Shown one piece after another: positions 20,395-31,405 of a stretch of 64,000 bases of DNA. The stretch's first letter is position 1. The number at the start of each line of letters is the position of its first letter. Below the pieces are notes generated by a model. The model saw only the letters and a program-made list of their open reading frames with translations. It did no database searches and had not been told where the DNA came from. Source of the stretch: Rhizobium grahamii (lineage in GTDB: Bacteria; Pseudomonadota; Alphaproteobacteria; Rhizobiales; Rhizobiaceae); the NCBI RefSeq assembly GCF_009498215.1, contig NZ_CP043498.1:1426001-1490000 (forward strand), given 5' to 3'. A program made the position numbers and the translations under genes.

Positions 20395-21279
20395 CTATTC
20401 ACTCTTCGGCGTGGTTTCTCCAGCCATCAGACTGGCGAAATCGAAAAGCTTTGGATCAAGCAGATGCGAAGGGTTCACATGCGAAAGCGCCCTCAGCATC
20501 GTATCCTTCCGGCCCGGCATGCGACGCTCGATATCGGCGAGCATGTCCTTCATCGCATTGCGCTGCAGTCCGTCCTGGGAGCCGCAGAGATCGCAGGGAA
20601 TGATCGGAAACTGCATGGCAGTCGCAAACTTCGCCATGTCGTCTTCCGCGCAATAGGCGAGCGGCCGCAGCACCATCAGGTTGCCCTCGTCATTCAGCAG
20701 CTTCGCCGGCATCGAGGCAAGCCGCCCGCCGTGGAAGAAGTTCATGAAGAAGGTCTCAAGAATGTCCTCGCGGTGGTGGCCAAGCACCAATGCGTCGCAG
20801 CCCTCCTCCCTGGCAATCCGGTAGAGATTGCCGCGGCGCAGGCGCGAACAGAGCGAGCAATAAGTCGCCCCCTCCGGCACCTTCTCCTTCACGATCGAAT
20901 AGGTATCTCGGTACTCGATGCGATGCTTGACCCCGACCTTGGTAAGATACTCAGGCAGGATATGCTTGGGGAAGTTCGGCTGGCCCTGGTCGAGATTGCA
21001 GGCGATCAGTTCCACCGGCAGAAGACCGCGCCACTGCAGGTCGAGGAGAAGGGCGAGCAGCCCGTAGGAGTCCTTGCCGCCTGAGAGACCGATCAGCCAA
21101 CGCTTCTGCTCCTTCAGCATCGCGAAATCTTCAAACGCCTGCCTGACGTTGCGCAGCAGCCGCTTGCGCAGCTTGTTGAACGACACCGAATTCGGAGCCT
21201 CGGCAAAGAGCGCGTGCGCGATGGCGCCATCCGCGTTCGGCGTTTCAAGCTCATCGGCAATGTTGGCTGCGATGTTCAT
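20395..21279 (-). CDS. ttcA: tRNA 2-thiocytidine biosynthesis protein TtcA
   Basis: A 294-residue ATP-pyrophosphatase that inserts sulfur at C32 of certain tRNAs, using an iron-sulfur cluster. The PP-loop S-G-G-K-D-S is at residues 66-71. Two cysteine pairs, C-S-L-C-S-R-L-R-R and C-D-L-C-G-S-Q, match the cluster-binding cysteines of TtcA. The ATG at 21279 ([10 protein letters not shown]) is preferred over the in-frame TTG four codons upstream. It is the upstream gene of the ttcA-IMPase pair; glsA is next upstream on the same strand. Confidence 0.95.
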   Translation of the reverse strand: MNIAANIADELETPNADGAIAHALFAEAPNSVSFNKLRKRLLRNVRQAFEDFAMLKEQKRWLIGLSGGKDSYGLLALLLDLQWRGLLPVELIACNLDQGQPNFPKHILPEYLTKVGVKHRIEYRDTYSIVKEKVPEGATYCSLCSRLRRGNLYRIAREEGCDALVLGHHREDILETFFMNFFHGGRLASMPAKLLNDEGNLMVLRPLAYCAEDDMAKFATAMQFPIIPCDLCGSQDGLQRNAMKDMLADIERRMPGRKDTMLRALSHVNPSHLLDPKLFDFASLMAGETTPKSE

Positions 21280-21338
21280 TCTGTCGTCCAATCAGTCACT
21301 GCCTTCGCCTTACCAGAAAGCGTCACGACAACCCAGTA

Positions 21339-22268
21339 TCAATCGCCGAAAACCGACCAGCCGGTGCGGGCCGCCAGCATTTCCAGCGCAACGGCGCCGA
21401 GTTGCGAGTTGCCGACCTTGTTAAGGCCCGGCGACCAGACCGCAATCGAGGCGATGCCCGGTGCCACTGCGAAGATCCCACCGCCGACACCGCTCTTGCC
21501 GGGAAGGCCGACGTGATAGGCAAAGTCACCGGAGCCGTCATAATGGCCACAGGTCAGCATCAGCGCATTGATGCGCCGCGCCCGCTTCGGCGAGACGACC
21601 GAGTGCCCCGTCGTCGGATTGCTGCCGCGCGCCGCCAGAAACAGCCCGGCCTTCGCCAACTGCTCGCAGGTCATCGACACCGCGCACTGGTGAAAATAGA
21701 CGCCAAGCACATGCTCGACCGGGTGATCGAGGTTGCGATAGGAGCGCATGAAATTGGCGAGCGCAAAGTTGCGATAGCCGGTCTGCGTCTCAGACTTGGC
21801 AACACGATCATCGATGGTGACGGACTCGTCGTCCGCCAGATAGCGCACGAAACGCAACAACTCGCCGATCGCCTCACGCGGCGCATGGCCCGCCATGACG
21901 ACATCGGTCACGGCGATTGCGCCTGCATTGATGAAGGGATTGCGCGGAATGCCCTGCTCCTGCTCGAGCTGGACGATCGAGTTGAAGGCAGAGCCTGACG
22001 GTTCGCGACCGACGCGCTTCCACAGCCCCTCGCCGACCTTGCCAAGCGCAAGCGTCAGCATGAAAACCTTTGAGATACTCTGGATGGAGAACGGCACCTC
22101 CGCGTGGCCGACGTTGTAGACCTTGCCGTCTACCGTCACCACGCTCAAGCCGAATTGGTTGGCATCGATCTTGGCAAGCTCCGGAATATAGTCCGCAACC
22201 TTGCCCTCGCCGATGCGGGGCGCCAGCTCCTTGTGGATGCTGTCGAGAACTGCCTGCAAGTCCGTCAT
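21339..22268 (-). CDS. glsA: Glutaminase
   Basis: A 309-residue serine-type glutaminase (beta-lactamase-like fold) that hydrolyses glutamine to glutamate and ammonia. Motifs are SIQSISKVF (S-x-x-K nucleophile), '[11 protein letters not shown]', '[10 protein letters not shown]' and '[11 protein letters not shown]'. The length is normal (about 305-310). It follows rpsD on the same strand behind a strong terminator. It could support nitrogen metabolism or acid tolerance; no regulatory site is evident. Confidence 0.95.
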   Translation of the reverse strand: MTDLQAVLDSIHKELAPRIGEGKVADYIPELAKIDANQFGLSVVTVDGKVYNVGHAEVPFSIQSISKVFMLTLALGKVGEGLWKRVGREPSGSAFNSIVQLEQEQGIPRNPFINAGAIAVTDVVMAGHAPREAIGELLRFVRYLADDESVTIDDRVAKSETQTGYRNFALANFMRSYRNLDHPVEHVLGVYFHQCAVSMTCEQLAKAGLFLAARGSNPTTGHSVVSPKRARRINALMLTCGHYDGSGDFAYHVGLPGKSGVGGGIFAVAPGIASIAVWSPGLNKVGNSQLGAVALEMLAARTGWSVFGD

Positions 22269-22285
22269 CGTATCTCCCCAGATAA

Positions 22286-22314
22286 CAAAAAAGCCGCCCC
22301 AAGAGGCGGCTTTT
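22286..22314 (-). terminator. Rho-independent terminator of rpsD
   Basis: A stem AAAAGCCGCC / GGCGGCTTTT (22289-22298 with 22305-22314) with a six-base loop is followed on the minus strand by TTTTTTG. It lies between the end of rpsD and the start of glsA. Confidence 0.88.
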
Positions 22315-22337
22315 CCGTATGCGAAAACGCCTCGCGA

Positions 22338-22955
22338 TTAACGCGAATAGAATTCGACCACCAGATGCGGCTCCATGACGACCGGATACGGTACGTCGCC
22401 GAGCGCCGGAACGCGTGCGAAGGTAGCAACCATCTTGTTATGGTCGACTTCGATGTAGTCAGGAACGTCGCGTTCAGCCAGGCTGACGGCTTCGAGAACC
22501 GTAACCAGCTGCTTCGACTTCTGACGAACTTCGATGACGTCGCCAGCCTTGCAACGGTAAGAACCGATGTTGACGCGGACGCCGTTCACGGTCACGTGGC
22601 CGTGGTTCACGAACTGGCGGGCAGCGAAAACGGTCGGAACGAACTTGGCGCGATAAACTACTGCGTCCAGACGGGACTCCAGAAGACCGATCAGGTTTTC
22701 GGAGGTGTCACCCTTGCGGCGTGCGGCTTCAGCGAAGATCGCACGGAACTGCTTTTCGCGCAGGTCACCGTAGTAACCCTTCAGCTTCTGCTTGGCGCGC
22801 AGCTGCACACCGAAGTCAGAGAGCTTGCCCTTGCGGCGCTGACCATGCTGGCCCGGGCCGTATTCGCGGCGGTTCACCGGGGACTTAGGACGGCCCCAGA
22901 TGTTTTCGCCCATACGGCGGTCAATCTTGTACTTGGACGATTCGCGCTTGCTCAT
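22338..22955 (-). CDS. rpsD: 30S ribosomal protein S4
   Basis: A 205-residue S4 protein, which nucleates 30S assembly by binding 16S rRNA. It has [20 protein letters not shown], '[15 protein letters not shown]' and the S4 RNA-binding motif '[28 protein letters not shown]'. The start at 22955 has AAAGGAAATAC in front; the open frame extends 19 codons upstream without support. As in many alphaproteobacteria it is separate from the alpha operon. It is monocistronic with its own terminator. Confidence 0.98.
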   Translation of the reverse strand: MSKRESSKYKIDRRMGENIWGRPKSPVNRREYGPGQHGQRRKGKLSDFGVQLRAKQKLKGYYGDLREKQFRAIFAEAARRKGDTSENLIGLLESRLDAVVYRAKFVPTVFAARQFVNHGHVTVNGVRVNIGSYRCKAGDVIEVRQKSKQLVTVLEAVSLAERDVPDYIEVDHNKMVATFARVPALGDVPYPVVMEPHLVVEFYSR

Positions 22956-23097
22956 CGTATTTCCTTTCAGAAAGTTAGAACGGTTTGTTGCCAAACCGCG
23001 TGAAGGAAACACGCCCTCCTTTGATCTTCTTTCGAGGATCCGACAGGATCATCCCATTACGCGAACAGGACAAATCCACGGGACATGTCAAATGAAA

Positions 23098-23119
23098 CAC
23101 CGGACATTTCTGCCCGGTG
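23098..23119 (-). terminator. Possible terminator of the alkaline phosphatase gene
   Basis: A 6-bp stem CACCGG / CCGGTG with a 10-base loop is followed on the minus strand by TTTCATTTG, about 95 bases beyond the phosphatase stop. It is a weak candidate; the interval also holds the rpsD promoter. Confidence 0.35.
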
Positions 23120-23211
23120 CTGGCGCGGTCTTTAGGGCGAAGTCGCTGGAATGTCAATCACAATTCCGCGTCCTCGCCGCTCAATAACCCTGATATTCCG
23201 GGCTTGGGAGC

Positions 23212-24669
23212 TTACTTGGCGCTCGCAGTTTCCGTCTTCAGGCCAAGGGCGTCGCTGATCGTATAGAACAGATCCGTCTGGTCCGTCAGGCCGGTGACGT
23301 TGGCCGCACGCGGTCCAAAGGCAGCGATACGCAGCTGCGAGCCGGTGTGACCCTGATCGTCAGCGTCGTCGGAGTTGCCGTAGCTCACAGCCATGACAGC
23401 GCCGTCCTTCGTCATCAGCGCTTCGGTCAGGCCCGGAGCCTTGGCGTCTGCGTCGACGATCTGGCTTGCATGCGCATGGTCGGCGGTAACGATAACAAGC
23501 GTGTCGCCGGCTTCCTGCGCAAACTTCAGCGCTTCCCGAACCGCTTCATCGAGATCGACAGTTTCGCCGATCTGGCCGCAAGGATTGGCGGCATGATCTT
23601 GCTTGTCGATCGAGGCGCCTTCAACTTGGAGGAAGAATCCCTTCTCGTTGGTCCGCAGCAGTTCGATCGCCTTTGCCGTCATCTGCGCCAGCGTAGGCGT
23701 GGCCGCCGTGCGCTTCTCGTTCGGCTTGCAGACAACAGGCTCCTTCTCGACGTTGCCGTAGTGGCTGGCCTTCGGGCCTTCCCAGCGAACCGGCATGTTG
23801 CCTTCGGCAAACAGGCCAAGCACTGGAGCGGTGTCATTTGCTTGCTTCACGGCCTGCAGCTCGTCGAGATTGGAAACGATCTTATAGCCACGTTCTTCGG
23901 CCTGCTGGCGAAGCGTCTTGTCCTTCCATTCGCCGGCCTTTGCGGTTTCGGCGAAGCTCTTGGCGCCACCGCCGAGCGTCACGTCAGCACGTGCATTCAG
24001 CAACTGCTCGCTGATCGAACCCTTGCCGCCGTTTTCAAGCGCGTTCGTCGGGCACTTCTCGGTCGTGGACGACGGGCCGTAGCACTTGCGCTGGGTCACA
24101 TGCGCGATCTGCACGGCAGGCGTTGCGTCCTGCAGTTCGGCCGTCGAGACGTTGCCCGTGCCGATGCCGGCAGCCTTTGCCTTCTCGAGCAGGGTTTCGT
24201 GAGCCTTCTCGTGAATGTCGACGCCGATCGCGCCGTTGTAGGACTTCACACCGGTCGCCCAGGCTGTGCCCGAAGCGGCCGAGTCGGTCACGTAGGTCGG
24301 CTTGCCGGTCTTCTTGTCGAGCGAATAATGCGTGTACTGGCCGGTGACCGGCAGCGCATCGATGCCCTTGAAATACTGGCCGGCCCCAACCGCGTAGTTG
24401 CGCGCGATGGTGATTTCGGAATCGCCCATGCCGTCGCCGATCAGCAGGATGACGTTCTTCGGACGCGTGTCGCTGAGCGCCGCACGATAGGCTTCGGTGA
24501 TATCGCCGGAAAGGCGGCGTGCACCACCGGGAGCACTCAGATCGGCGCTTGCCGCGCGCTGCAGAAGCTTGTTCGCTGCGTCGTCGGCATAGCCTGGCTG
24601 GATGGCGACGGTTGCAAGCAGGCCGCCGACGACAAGGCGCAGCAGCTGGTGACGAACGTTGTTTCTCAT
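23212..24669 (-). CDS. Alkaline phosphatase, PhoA family
   Basis: A 485-residue periplasmic phosphomonoesterase. A signal peptide spans about residues 1-28 (cleavage near PGYA-DD). The metal site '[12 protein letters not shown]' and the nucleophile motif Y-V-T-D-S130-A-A-S-G-T-A-W match PhoA (the serine corresponds to E. coli Ser102). 'ADHAHASQI' and 'GHTGSQL' supply zinc ligands. A strong AAGGAGATCTCGATC precedes the ATG. Upstream, two TGTCACA elements 22 bases apart resemble a PhoB box, so phosphate starvation control is likely. It is monocistronic. Confidence 0.93.
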   Translation of the reverse strand: MRNNVRHQLLRLVVGGLLATVAIQPGYADDAANKLLQRAASADLSAPGGARRLSGDITEAYRAALSDTRPKNVILLIGDGMGDSEITIARNYAVGAGQYFKGIDALPVTGQYTHYSLDKKTGKPTYVTDSAASGTAWATGVKSYNGAIGVDIHEKAHETLLEKAKAAGIGTGNVSTAELQDATPAVQIAHVTQRKCYGPSSTTEKCPTNALENGGKGSISEQLLNARADVTLGGGAKSFAETAKAGEWKDKTLRQQAEERGYKIVSNLDELQAVKQANDTAPVLGLFAEGNMPVRWEGPKASHYGNVEKEPVVCKPNEKRTAATPTLAQMTAKAIELLRTNEKGFFLQVEGASIDKQDHAANPCGQIGETVDLDEAVREALKFAQEAGDTLVIVTADHAHASQIVDADAKAPGLTEALMTKDGAVMAVSYGNSDDADDQGHTGSQLRIAAFGPRAANVTGLTDQTDLFYTISDALGLKTETASAK

Positions 24670-24745
24670 GATCGAGATCTCCTTTTGATAATCCGCATCG
24701 ACCGCATGGGTCGGGGCGCCTTATCCACCACCCCGATGAAGCTCT

Positions 24746-24774
24746 TGTGACAAAAGCAACTTCCTCGTGTGACA
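24746..24774 (-). promoter_or_regulatory. Pho-box-like direct repeat upstream of alkaline phosphatase
   Basis: On the minus strand TGTCACA occurs twice, exactly 22 bases apart (24768-24774 and 24746-24752), as expected for two 11-bp PhoB half-site units with a degenerate middle unit. It lies about 80-105 bases upstream of the phosphatase start codon. A motif match combined with gene function, not an experiment. Confidence 0.55.
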
Positions 24775-24823
24775 TTAGAGATCGACTATAGACCGAGCCG
24801 ATCGTTGGCGCTCGGTCTAGTCG

Positions 24824-26344
24824 TCATTCCGCTGCGGAGCGCAGCTCATCCGCATCTGCAGCGTTGGCATCGCCGGGAGCCGTCTGGCAGTTCATATCGG
24901 GGAAGGCGACGATGCGCTTGCCGGCGAAATCCGTGTGGACCACCACCGTCCCCTGCTCCTCGAAATAGCCGAGCAAACGTCGCGCCCGCCGGGCCGAATG
25001 CGTGCCGTATGCCCGGGCAATCCGCGCATCGGACGGGCACGGCTCGCCGCAGACGGCCGCCTTTGCCAGCATCAGGAAAACACCCTGCAGATCGTCGGTG
25101 ACACCCGACGAGAGCGACAGCGCCGTTCCCCAGGCCTCGGTCTCTGCCGTGGCGGCATCCACACCGGACCGCGAAATCGCCACGCGGCGCCGAAACTCCG
25201 GCAGGGACATCGGAGGACCCGGGACCCGGCGCATGCGAAGGCGCACAAGGAAGTCCTGATAAAGCACCGAATCCGTTCGGAATCCCGAGCTTGGATCGTC
25301 GAGTATCTCGTGCAGCACCGCCGTCAGCCTTTCCTCGCGCTCCTCGGCGGACAATTCGGGCTGAGAGGAACGCGCCTCCGAGACGGGCGCCGAGGCAGCA
25401 GGCGCGGACCGCGACAGTTCGGCAAGGATGTCGGTGGTCGGACGTGGCGCGGGCGGAGCACGGCGCACGATCGGCCTCTGGAACTCCTCTGGATCCGGCG
25501 TGAAGATTAGGTCCTCGACGTCCTGCGGGGCATCCGGCAGCGGCATGAGCTTCGGACTCGAGGAACGCGCGGAGGTCTCGACATTGCCGATCTGGATCGG
25601 CAGCGGGCGACGTGACAGAGCTGGCCCGAGCGCAACGAAGTTGCCCCGCTTCAGGTCGCGGAACATTTCCGCCTGGCGGCGATCCATGCCAAGAAGATCG
25701 GCAGCGCGTGCCATGTCGATATCGAGAAAGGTGCGCCCCATCAGGAAGTTCGAGGCTTCAGCGGCCACGTTCTTGGCAAGCTTTGCCAGGCGCTGCGTCG
25801 CGATCACTCCGGCAAGGCCGCGTTTACGACCGCGGCACATCAGGTTCGTCATGGCGCCGAGCGACATCTTTCGCGCGTCGTCGGACACTTCTCCGGCGAC
25901 CGACGGCGCGAACATCTGCGCTTCATCGACCACCACGAGAACCGGATACCAGAACTCGCGATCGGCATCGAACATGCCATTGAGGAAGGCCGCAGCCGCG
26001 CGCATCTGCTGCTCGATCTCAAGCCCTTCGAGCGTGAGAACGCAGGAAACGCGATGCTGACGTATGCGGTTGGCGATGCCGGCGAGTTCCGCCTCGGTGC
26101 GTTCTCCATCGACAACGAGATGGCCGAACTTGTCCGACAAGGTGACGAAATCACCCTCGGGATCGATGATGACCTGCTGCACCCATTGCGCGGATTGCTC
26201 CAGCAGACGGCGGAGCAGATGCGACTTGCCAGAGCCGGAATTGCCCTGCACCAGAAGACGGGTAGCCAGAAGCTCCTCGATATCGAGCGTGGCCGGATTG
26301 CCTCCCGACGCCGATCCCATATCGATACCAACCTGCAATGTCAC
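24824..26344 (-). CDS. HerA-like (DUF87) ATPase
   Basis: A 506-residue FtsK/HerA-class ATPase. The Walker A loop is G-N-S-G-S-G-K-S (residues 34-41) and the Walker B is VLVVVDEAQMF (around residue 135). 'VIATQRLAKL' matches the sensor region of HerA ATPases. A proline-rich linker (about 285-330) leads to a C-terminal 140-residue region with winged-helix-like character. Archaeal HerA works with NurA in DNA end resection, but no NurA lies nearby; stand-alone rhizobial proteins of this type are uncharacterised. It is divergent from nothing and flanked by a same-strand MFS gene. Confidence 0.85.
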   Translation of the reverse strand: MTLQVGIDMGSASGGNPATLDIEELLATRLLVQGNSGSGKSHLLRRLLEQSAQWVQQVIIDPEGDFVTLSDKFGHLVVDGERTEAELAGIANRIRQHRVSCVLTLEGLEIEQQMRAAAAFLNGMFDADREFWYPVLVVVDEAQMFAPSVAGEVSDDARKMSLGAMTNLMCRGRKRGLAGVIATQRLAKLAKNVAAEASNFLMGRTFLDIDMARAADLLGMDRRQAEMFRDLKRGNFVALGPALSRRPLPIQIGNVETSARSSSPKLMPLPDAPQDVEDLIFTPDPEEFQRPIVRRAPPAPRPTTDILAELSRSAPAASAPVSEARSSQPELSAEEREERLTAVLHEILDDPSSGFRTDSVLYQDFLVRLRMRRVPGPPMSLPEFRRRVAISRSGVDAATAETEAWGTALSLSSGVTDDLQGVFLMLAKAAVCGEPCPSDARIARAYGTHSARRARRLLGYFEEQGTVVVHTDFAGKRIVAFPDMNCQTAPGDANAADADELRSAAE

Positions 26345-26429
26345 ATTCCTCTTTCCGTTAGAACAAGCGTCCTAGCAGGTTTGACCGTGTCTTTGGCAAC
26401 ACGGCCGCACAAACCCACAGGAGAAAACA

Positions 26430-27557
26430 TCAGACACTGGCCTTCAGCATCCGCGTGAAACCCAGACTGATCACGAGTGGCACCAGCAGAACGGCCAAGC
26501 CGACACGCAGGCCTGAGACCTCCGCGATGAAGCCGATCAAAGGCGGTCCGATCAGGAATCCTGTCAGGGCCATGAACGACAGGATCGCGACATTGGCAGC
26601 CGCCGGCCGATCCCGGAGACTTGCCGCCGCGGTGACCGCCAGCGGAAAGCCGACCGAAACCCCGACCCCGAGCAAGGCAAAGCCAGCCAACGTCACAGTG
26701 CTATGCCAGGCAAAGACGACGATCAGCATGCCGGCCAGAGCCGCCGCCCCGCAACCACGCGCAAGACGGATCGCTCCAAAACGCTGTTTCAGATGATCTC
26801 CGCTGAACCGTCCGGTCGCCACCATCATGGCGAAGATCGTGTAGCCAATACCGGTCATGATACCGTCGGTCTGGAAGACATCCTTGAGATAAACAGCCGA
26901 CCAGTCGGCGATGGCGCCCTCCGTCATGGTAATCCCGAAGACGAAGGCACAGATGCCGAGGAGCGCGCTGCTCGGCAGTTTGAACGGCATATGCGGAGGG
27001 GCGGCACCAGCCTCGCGATCGGCCGGAAGGCGGATACTGGCAACAACCGCAAACGGCAGAACGACAAAGGCTGCCGCCATGATCGCCCATTCGGCAGGCG
27101 CCGCAATCGCCACCATGCCCGAACCAAGCAGACTGCCCGCCATGATGCCCAAGCTCCAGAAGCCATGGCAGCGGTTCATGATGACAGAGCCGGTATCCTT
27201 TTCAGCGCGATCAGCCTCAACATTCAGGCCGAGTTCCAGCGTGGACATGGCAACGCCCAGCAGGGCCAGCGCGATAAACAGTTCGAGCGGCGTGCGCGAA
27301 AAGGCCGGAAGGCAGACGATCACCGAGAAAACGAAAAATCCTGCGATAACAGTGGTCTTTCCGCCGATCCGGGCAACCAAACGTCCAGCGAAAGGCAGTG
27401 TAGAAAGAATCCCAACCGGCATACCAAGAAGCGCCAGCGCAAGATCGGCCGGCCCCAGCTCAAGGCGAGCCTGGATCTCGGGAATGCGGGGCAACCAGCT
27501 GCCGAACGCGATCGGCTGCAGGAAGAAAATAGCCATGACGAGTTTTTGGAAGGACAT
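26430..27557 (-). CDS. MFS transporter
   Basis: A 375-residue, 12-helix major facilitator resembling the YbjJ/fucose-permease-like group. It begins MSFQKLVMAIFFLQPIAFGS, followed by 'WLPRIPEIQARLELGPADLALALLGMPVG' and motif-A-like 'AGRLVARIGGKTT'. The substrate is unknown. The start ATG is at 27557. It lies between the HerA-like ATPase and murI on the same strand with modest gaps, so it may be its own unit. Confidence 0.85.
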   Translation of the reverse strand: MSFQKLVMAIFFLQPIAFGSWLPRIPEIQARLELGPADLALALLGMPVGILSTLPFAGRLVARIGGKTTVIAGFFVFSVIVCLPAFSRTPLELFIALALLGVAMSTLELGLNVEADRAEKDTGSVIMNRCHGFWSLGIMAGSLLGSGMVAIAAPAEWAIMAAAFVVLPFAVVASIRLPADREAGAAPPHMPFKLPSSALLGICAFVFGITMTEGAIADWSAVYLKDVFQTDGIMTGIGYTIFAMMVATGRFSGDHLKQRFGAIRLARGCGAAALAGMLIVVFAWHSTVTLAGFALLGVGVSVGFPLAVTAAASLRDRPAAANVAILSFMALTGFLIGPPLIGFIAEVSGLRVGLAVLLVPLVISLGFTRMLKASV

Positions 27558-27680
27558 GCGGAAGCCTGGCGGGACGGATGCGAATCACGGTGCTCAGTCT
27601 GCGCAGTCATCAGGCTTTGCGATAGTCCCTATCGCTTCGACGCCAGACCCATTTGAGCCGTCGGCGGCGCCTTCCAATCC

Positions 27681-28481
27681 TCAGGCCTTGAGACCAAATC
27701 CCTGCATCAGCCGCCGCGTGGCAAAATCGGGATTACCAGACGTGAAGACCGCGAAGTCGAAATTATCCGGATGCACGGCATCCGCGACCTGCGGCACGAG
27801 ACTGCGGGCACGTCGCGCGATTGCCTCCGCCGGATCAAGCCAGTCGACCGGCCACGGAGCGAGCCGCCGGAAGACGTTCGCCATAAAGGGATAGTGCGTG
27901 CAGGCGAGAACGACGATATCGGTCTTGGAACCGTCCTTCTCCACGAAGCACTGATCGATCTCCGAAAGCACGGCCTCATCCGAGACCGTGTCGCCGCGAA
28001 TATACGCCTCCGCCATCCGCGCCAGATTTTCGGAGCCCACAAGGCGCACATGACACTGCTGTGCGAAGGATTGGATCAGGTCGCGCGTATAGGCGCGCTT
28101 GACCGTGCCGGGGGTCGCCAGCACCGAGACGAGCCCGGAGCGTGTCCGCTCGGCCGCCGGCTTGATCGCCGGCACCGTCCCGACGAACGTCATCTGTGGA
28201 AACGCCGCCCGCAGATCGGCACCGACAAGCGTGAACGCCGTATTGCAGGCGATGATGCAGACCTCGGGATCGTGCTCGGCAAGCAGCTTGGCGAAAAGGC
28301 CGATGACCCGCTCCTTCAACGCCTGCTCTTCCCAGCCGCCATAGGGAAAGCCAGCATCGTCGGCAATATAGATGAAACCGCGCTCCGGCATCAGCACCCG
28401 CGCTTCGCGCAGCACTGTCAGCCCCCCGATACCGGAATCGAAAACCAGAACCGGTTTCAGCTCATTCGGCGCTGCTGTCAT
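27681..28481 (-). CDS. murI: Glutamate racemase
   Basis: A 266-residue racemase that makes D-glutamate for peptidoglycan. The catalytic cysteine motifs are 'IIACNTAFT' and 'VLACTHYPF', and the N-terminus '[17 protein letters not shown]' is canonical. The start is uncertain: the ATG at 28481 ([14 protein letters not shown]) is nearest to family length and overlaps the end of the upstream methyltransferase gene by 20 bases; an upstream ATG at 28523 gives 280 residues. The overlap suggests translational coupling. Confidence 0.93.
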   Translation of the reverse strand: MTAAPNELKPVLVFDSGIGGLTVLREARVLMPERGFIYIADDAGFPYGGWEEQALKERVIGLFAKLLAEHDPEVCIIACNTAFTLVGADLRAAFPQMTFVGTVPAIKPAAERTRSGLVSVLATPGTVKRAYTRDLIQSFAQQCHVRLVGSENLARMAEAYIRGDTVSDEAVLSEIDQCFVEKDGSKTDIVVLACTHYPFMANVFRRLAPWPVDWLDPAEAIARRARSLVPQVADAVHPDNFDFAVFTSGNPDFATRRLMQGFGLKA

Positions 28482-29292
28482 CTTCCTGATGTTCCTTGAT
28501 GTCGACAGGCGACCGGCTTCCACGCGGATATTTCCGCGAGAAGCGGTCCAGGGAGGAGATCACGCCGCGCATCACGCTGATTTCCTGTTCCGTGAAAGCG
28601 CGACGGGAAAGGACTGCCCGCAGGTTGTCGATCATTTTCGGCTTTTTCGCGGGCGGATGGAAATAATTGCGCGCATCGAGCGCTTCCTCCAACTGATCGT
28701 AGAGGCCGTGCAGCTGTTCCTTCGTCGATTGCGTCTGCTCCATCGCCTGGAACGGAACGCTGCCGAGATCCTCCATGCCCGACTTCATCCATTCATAGGA
28801 CATCAGGAGTACCGCCTGTGCGATATTCAGCGAGGCGAAGGCCGGGTTGACGGGGAAGGTCACGATCTCGTCGGCCAGCGCAACCTCTTCGTTGGAGAGA
28901 CCCCAACGCTCGCGGCCAAACAGGATACCGGTACCCTCGCCCGCGCGAAATTTCGCCCGAAGCGTCTCCGCCGCCACCACAGGCGAGCGCACCGGCTTGA
29001 AGCCGTCGCGTTCGCGCGCTGTCGTTGCGTAGACGAAATTCAGGTCGGCGATCGCCTCCTCCAGCGTTTCGAAGACTTTCGTCCCTTCGATGACATGATC
29101 CGCCTTCGAGGCGGCCGCCTGCGCCTTCTCGTTCGGCCAGCCGTCGCGCGGGTTGACCAGCCGCAATTCCGCCAGGCCGAAATTCGCCATGGCGCGCGCG
29201 ACCATGCCGATATTCTCCCCCATCTGGGGTTCGACGAGAATGATGACCGGGCCTTCCATGAGAAGTTGCCGCTCGCTGTTCGTGCCTGCCAT
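28462..29292 (-). CDS. TrmJ-type RNA 2'-O-methyltransferase
   Basis: A 276-residue SPOUT-class methyltransferase. It has '[23 protein letters not shown]', '[12 protein letters not shown]', the central '[20 protein letters not shown]' and '[16 protein letters not shown]', typical of TrmJ, which 2'-O-methylates position 32 of tRNA. The C-terminal extension (about 100 residues) also fits TrmJ. The start at 29292 (MAGTNSERQ) is preceded by AAAGGATCC. It overlaps murI. Confidence 0.9.
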   Translation of the reverse strand: MAGTNSERQLLMEGPVIILVEPQMGENIGMVARAMANFGLAELRLVNPRDGWPNEKAQAAASKADHVIEGTKVFETLEEAIADLNFVYATTARERDGFKPVRSPVVAAETLRAKFRAGEGTGILFGRERWGLSNEEVALADEIVTFPVNPAFASLNIAQAVLLMSYEWMKSGMEDLGSVPFQAMEQTQSTKEQLHGLYDQLEEALDARNYFHPPAKKPKMIDNLRAVLSRRAFTEQEISVMRGVISSLDRFSRKYPRGSRSPVDIKEHQEDDSSAE

Positions 29293-29349
29293 GACGCTGG
29301 ATCCTTTTGTTACGGGCGGAATAGCCAAGCCGGGTCGAAACGGCAAGGG

Positions 29350-31316
29350 TCAAGCGTTCGGGTACAGCCGATCGAGCGTAGAACCAAGCATCTCCACCCC
29401 AAGCCGAGAACTGGCGCTCGACAGCGCAAGATGCCTTGTCGTCCCACTGGAGCTCTTGCGATCGACGAAGAAGCACTCCGCCCGCCGCTCTGAGACAGAT
29501 GTAAGCCGCGCGATATCGGCCTCTATCAGGCCGCGCCTCTCCTCCGTCTCGAGGGATCCGATATCGCTCTTTGCCATGACGCGCGCCCAATAGGTGGCGG
29601 CGAGAAAGATCGCCAGCGTCTGACGGATATGTCCCGGCCTGGTGACAATGGACCATGAGGACCCGAGCGGACGCGCCGTCGTCGCGACATCGCGATAAGC
29701 GGCATCCAGCTTCTGCGAGAGAGAGATCAAGACGGGCGTCGCTTGACCGTTCTTGGCGGCCTGCAGCAACTCCGACAGCGCCGCAAACCACTTTGCGAGC
29801 ACCCCGTCGAGCGCTCCCCGCGTGCGCGCAGGAAAGACCACGAAGGCGATAAGCGTTCCGGCTGCAGCACCAATCGCCGTTTCCTCAATGCGGAGCATGA
29901 GAAGGTCGAGCGTCAACGAGCCAATCATGCCGTAGACGAGACAGAGTGCGATCGAGACGAAAAATGTCATCGTCGCGTATGAACTCTGCAGGAAGTAGAA
30001 AGCCAGAAAGATCGAAATGCCCGTCACGACGAAGGCGGCCGGCGCATATCCGTTCAACAGAGTGGCGAGCACGAGGCCGATCGCGATCCCGAAAAGCGTC
30101 CCGATCGAGCGCTGCAGGGCTTTCATCGCCGTGTCGCCACGAGAGTTCGTGTTCGTGAAGACAAGGAACGAAGCCAGCACGGCCCAGAACCATCGATCGC
30201 GGGAAAGCGCCAGACCGAGCGTCATTGCGATCGCCGATGCAAGCGTCGTCTGCAAGGCGGCGCGAACGAGAGGATTGGCGAGCGAAAAGTCGAGCCTTTC
30301 GGCCGCTGTCGGCGTGTCCTCGACCGCTGCTATCTCTGCGAAACCGGTCAAACGACCCTGCTCGATCGTCTTGGCGAGTTGCGCCCTTGCCTCCCCAAGC
30401 CTCATCAGGGCGTGCGATGTTTCCGAAGCGGGATCGCCGGCGACATCAGGAATTGCCGGTATTGGGCCGCCCTCGATCACCGCATGCACGAGATCAAAGG
30501 CCGGTAGCATCTGCGAACTGAGAACAATCGCGCTTTCAGCCGCAAGATGAGCGTCGAAGAGCCCGATCGCCAGTTCTCCGGCAGGCTCCGTCGCCGCATC
30601 GAGGACACCGCTCGGCGGGCGCGGGATGAAGCTTTCGGCCATCAGGACCACTTCCTTCAGCCGCTCCTCCAGCCCGTTCATCTCCTGTCGGTCGGCCTCG
30701 GTGACATGTCCACCAGCTGCAAGCGCCGCGATCTTGAAAAGGATCTGATTGATACGGCCCTGGACGCTTTCCAGAGACCGCAACAGATCGCGCCGCCAGT
30801 CATCAGGCAGCACCAGCGAACGGACGGCATGGCCGATGAGCGCCGATACCAAAGGACCGACCGCGACAAGCGGAAGCTCGGCGATCGGGGGCGAAAATAG
30901 GCACCCATGAAATAGGAGGTGAACGAGAACATCCCGATGGCATGCCCGCGTGGCCCGAATATGCGCGCCGAGACGGCAAGAAAAATGACGAGCAGAAAAA
31001 CACCGTCCGAGACGTAACGATGTCCCTCGAGGCTGGCCGAGATGCCGACGACGACCACGCTCGCCGCGCAGCCGAGCAGCCGCGTGACAAGCTGCCTGGC
31101 GCCGCCTTTGTCACGAACGGCGACCCCGCCTTCGATCGACAGCACGATCCCCAGCCCGTAGGACGCCATGGGTAATGGAACGATCAGGTAGCTGGTCACA
31201 AGCAGCGCTGCGAACGACAGCGCGATCGTCAGCGTTACGCGCGACGCCACCCTCAGACGCGACAGCGCCGGATCGTTGGCCAGCAGCCAATCTCGGAAAT
31301 CAAAACCTGATAACAC
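29350..31316 (-). pseudogene. FUSC-family membrane transporter, frameshifted
   Basis: Two adjoining frames encode one FUSC/aromatic-acid-exporter-like protein. The N-terminal part (from a GTG at 31316, MLSGFDFRDWLLANDPALSR, with several membrane helices) runs to 'FMGAYFRP'. The rest (IAELPLVAVGPLVSALIGHA..., with a second set of helices and a cytoplasmic tail) continues in another frame to 29350. A run of five Gs at 30887-30891 (Cs on the coding strand) is at the join; a sixth restores one 655-residue frame. As sequenced, translation stops after about 210 residues. It could be a real mutation, a phase-variable homopolymer, or a sequencing error. Confidence 0.78.
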
Positions 31317-31405
31317 TCAGCAGGCCCCTGGAGCGGCGGAATCGCATCGTTACCCTACCGGTCAATTAGCCTCGGTCGACATAAAATCAATTTCAATCCT
31401 GAGGC

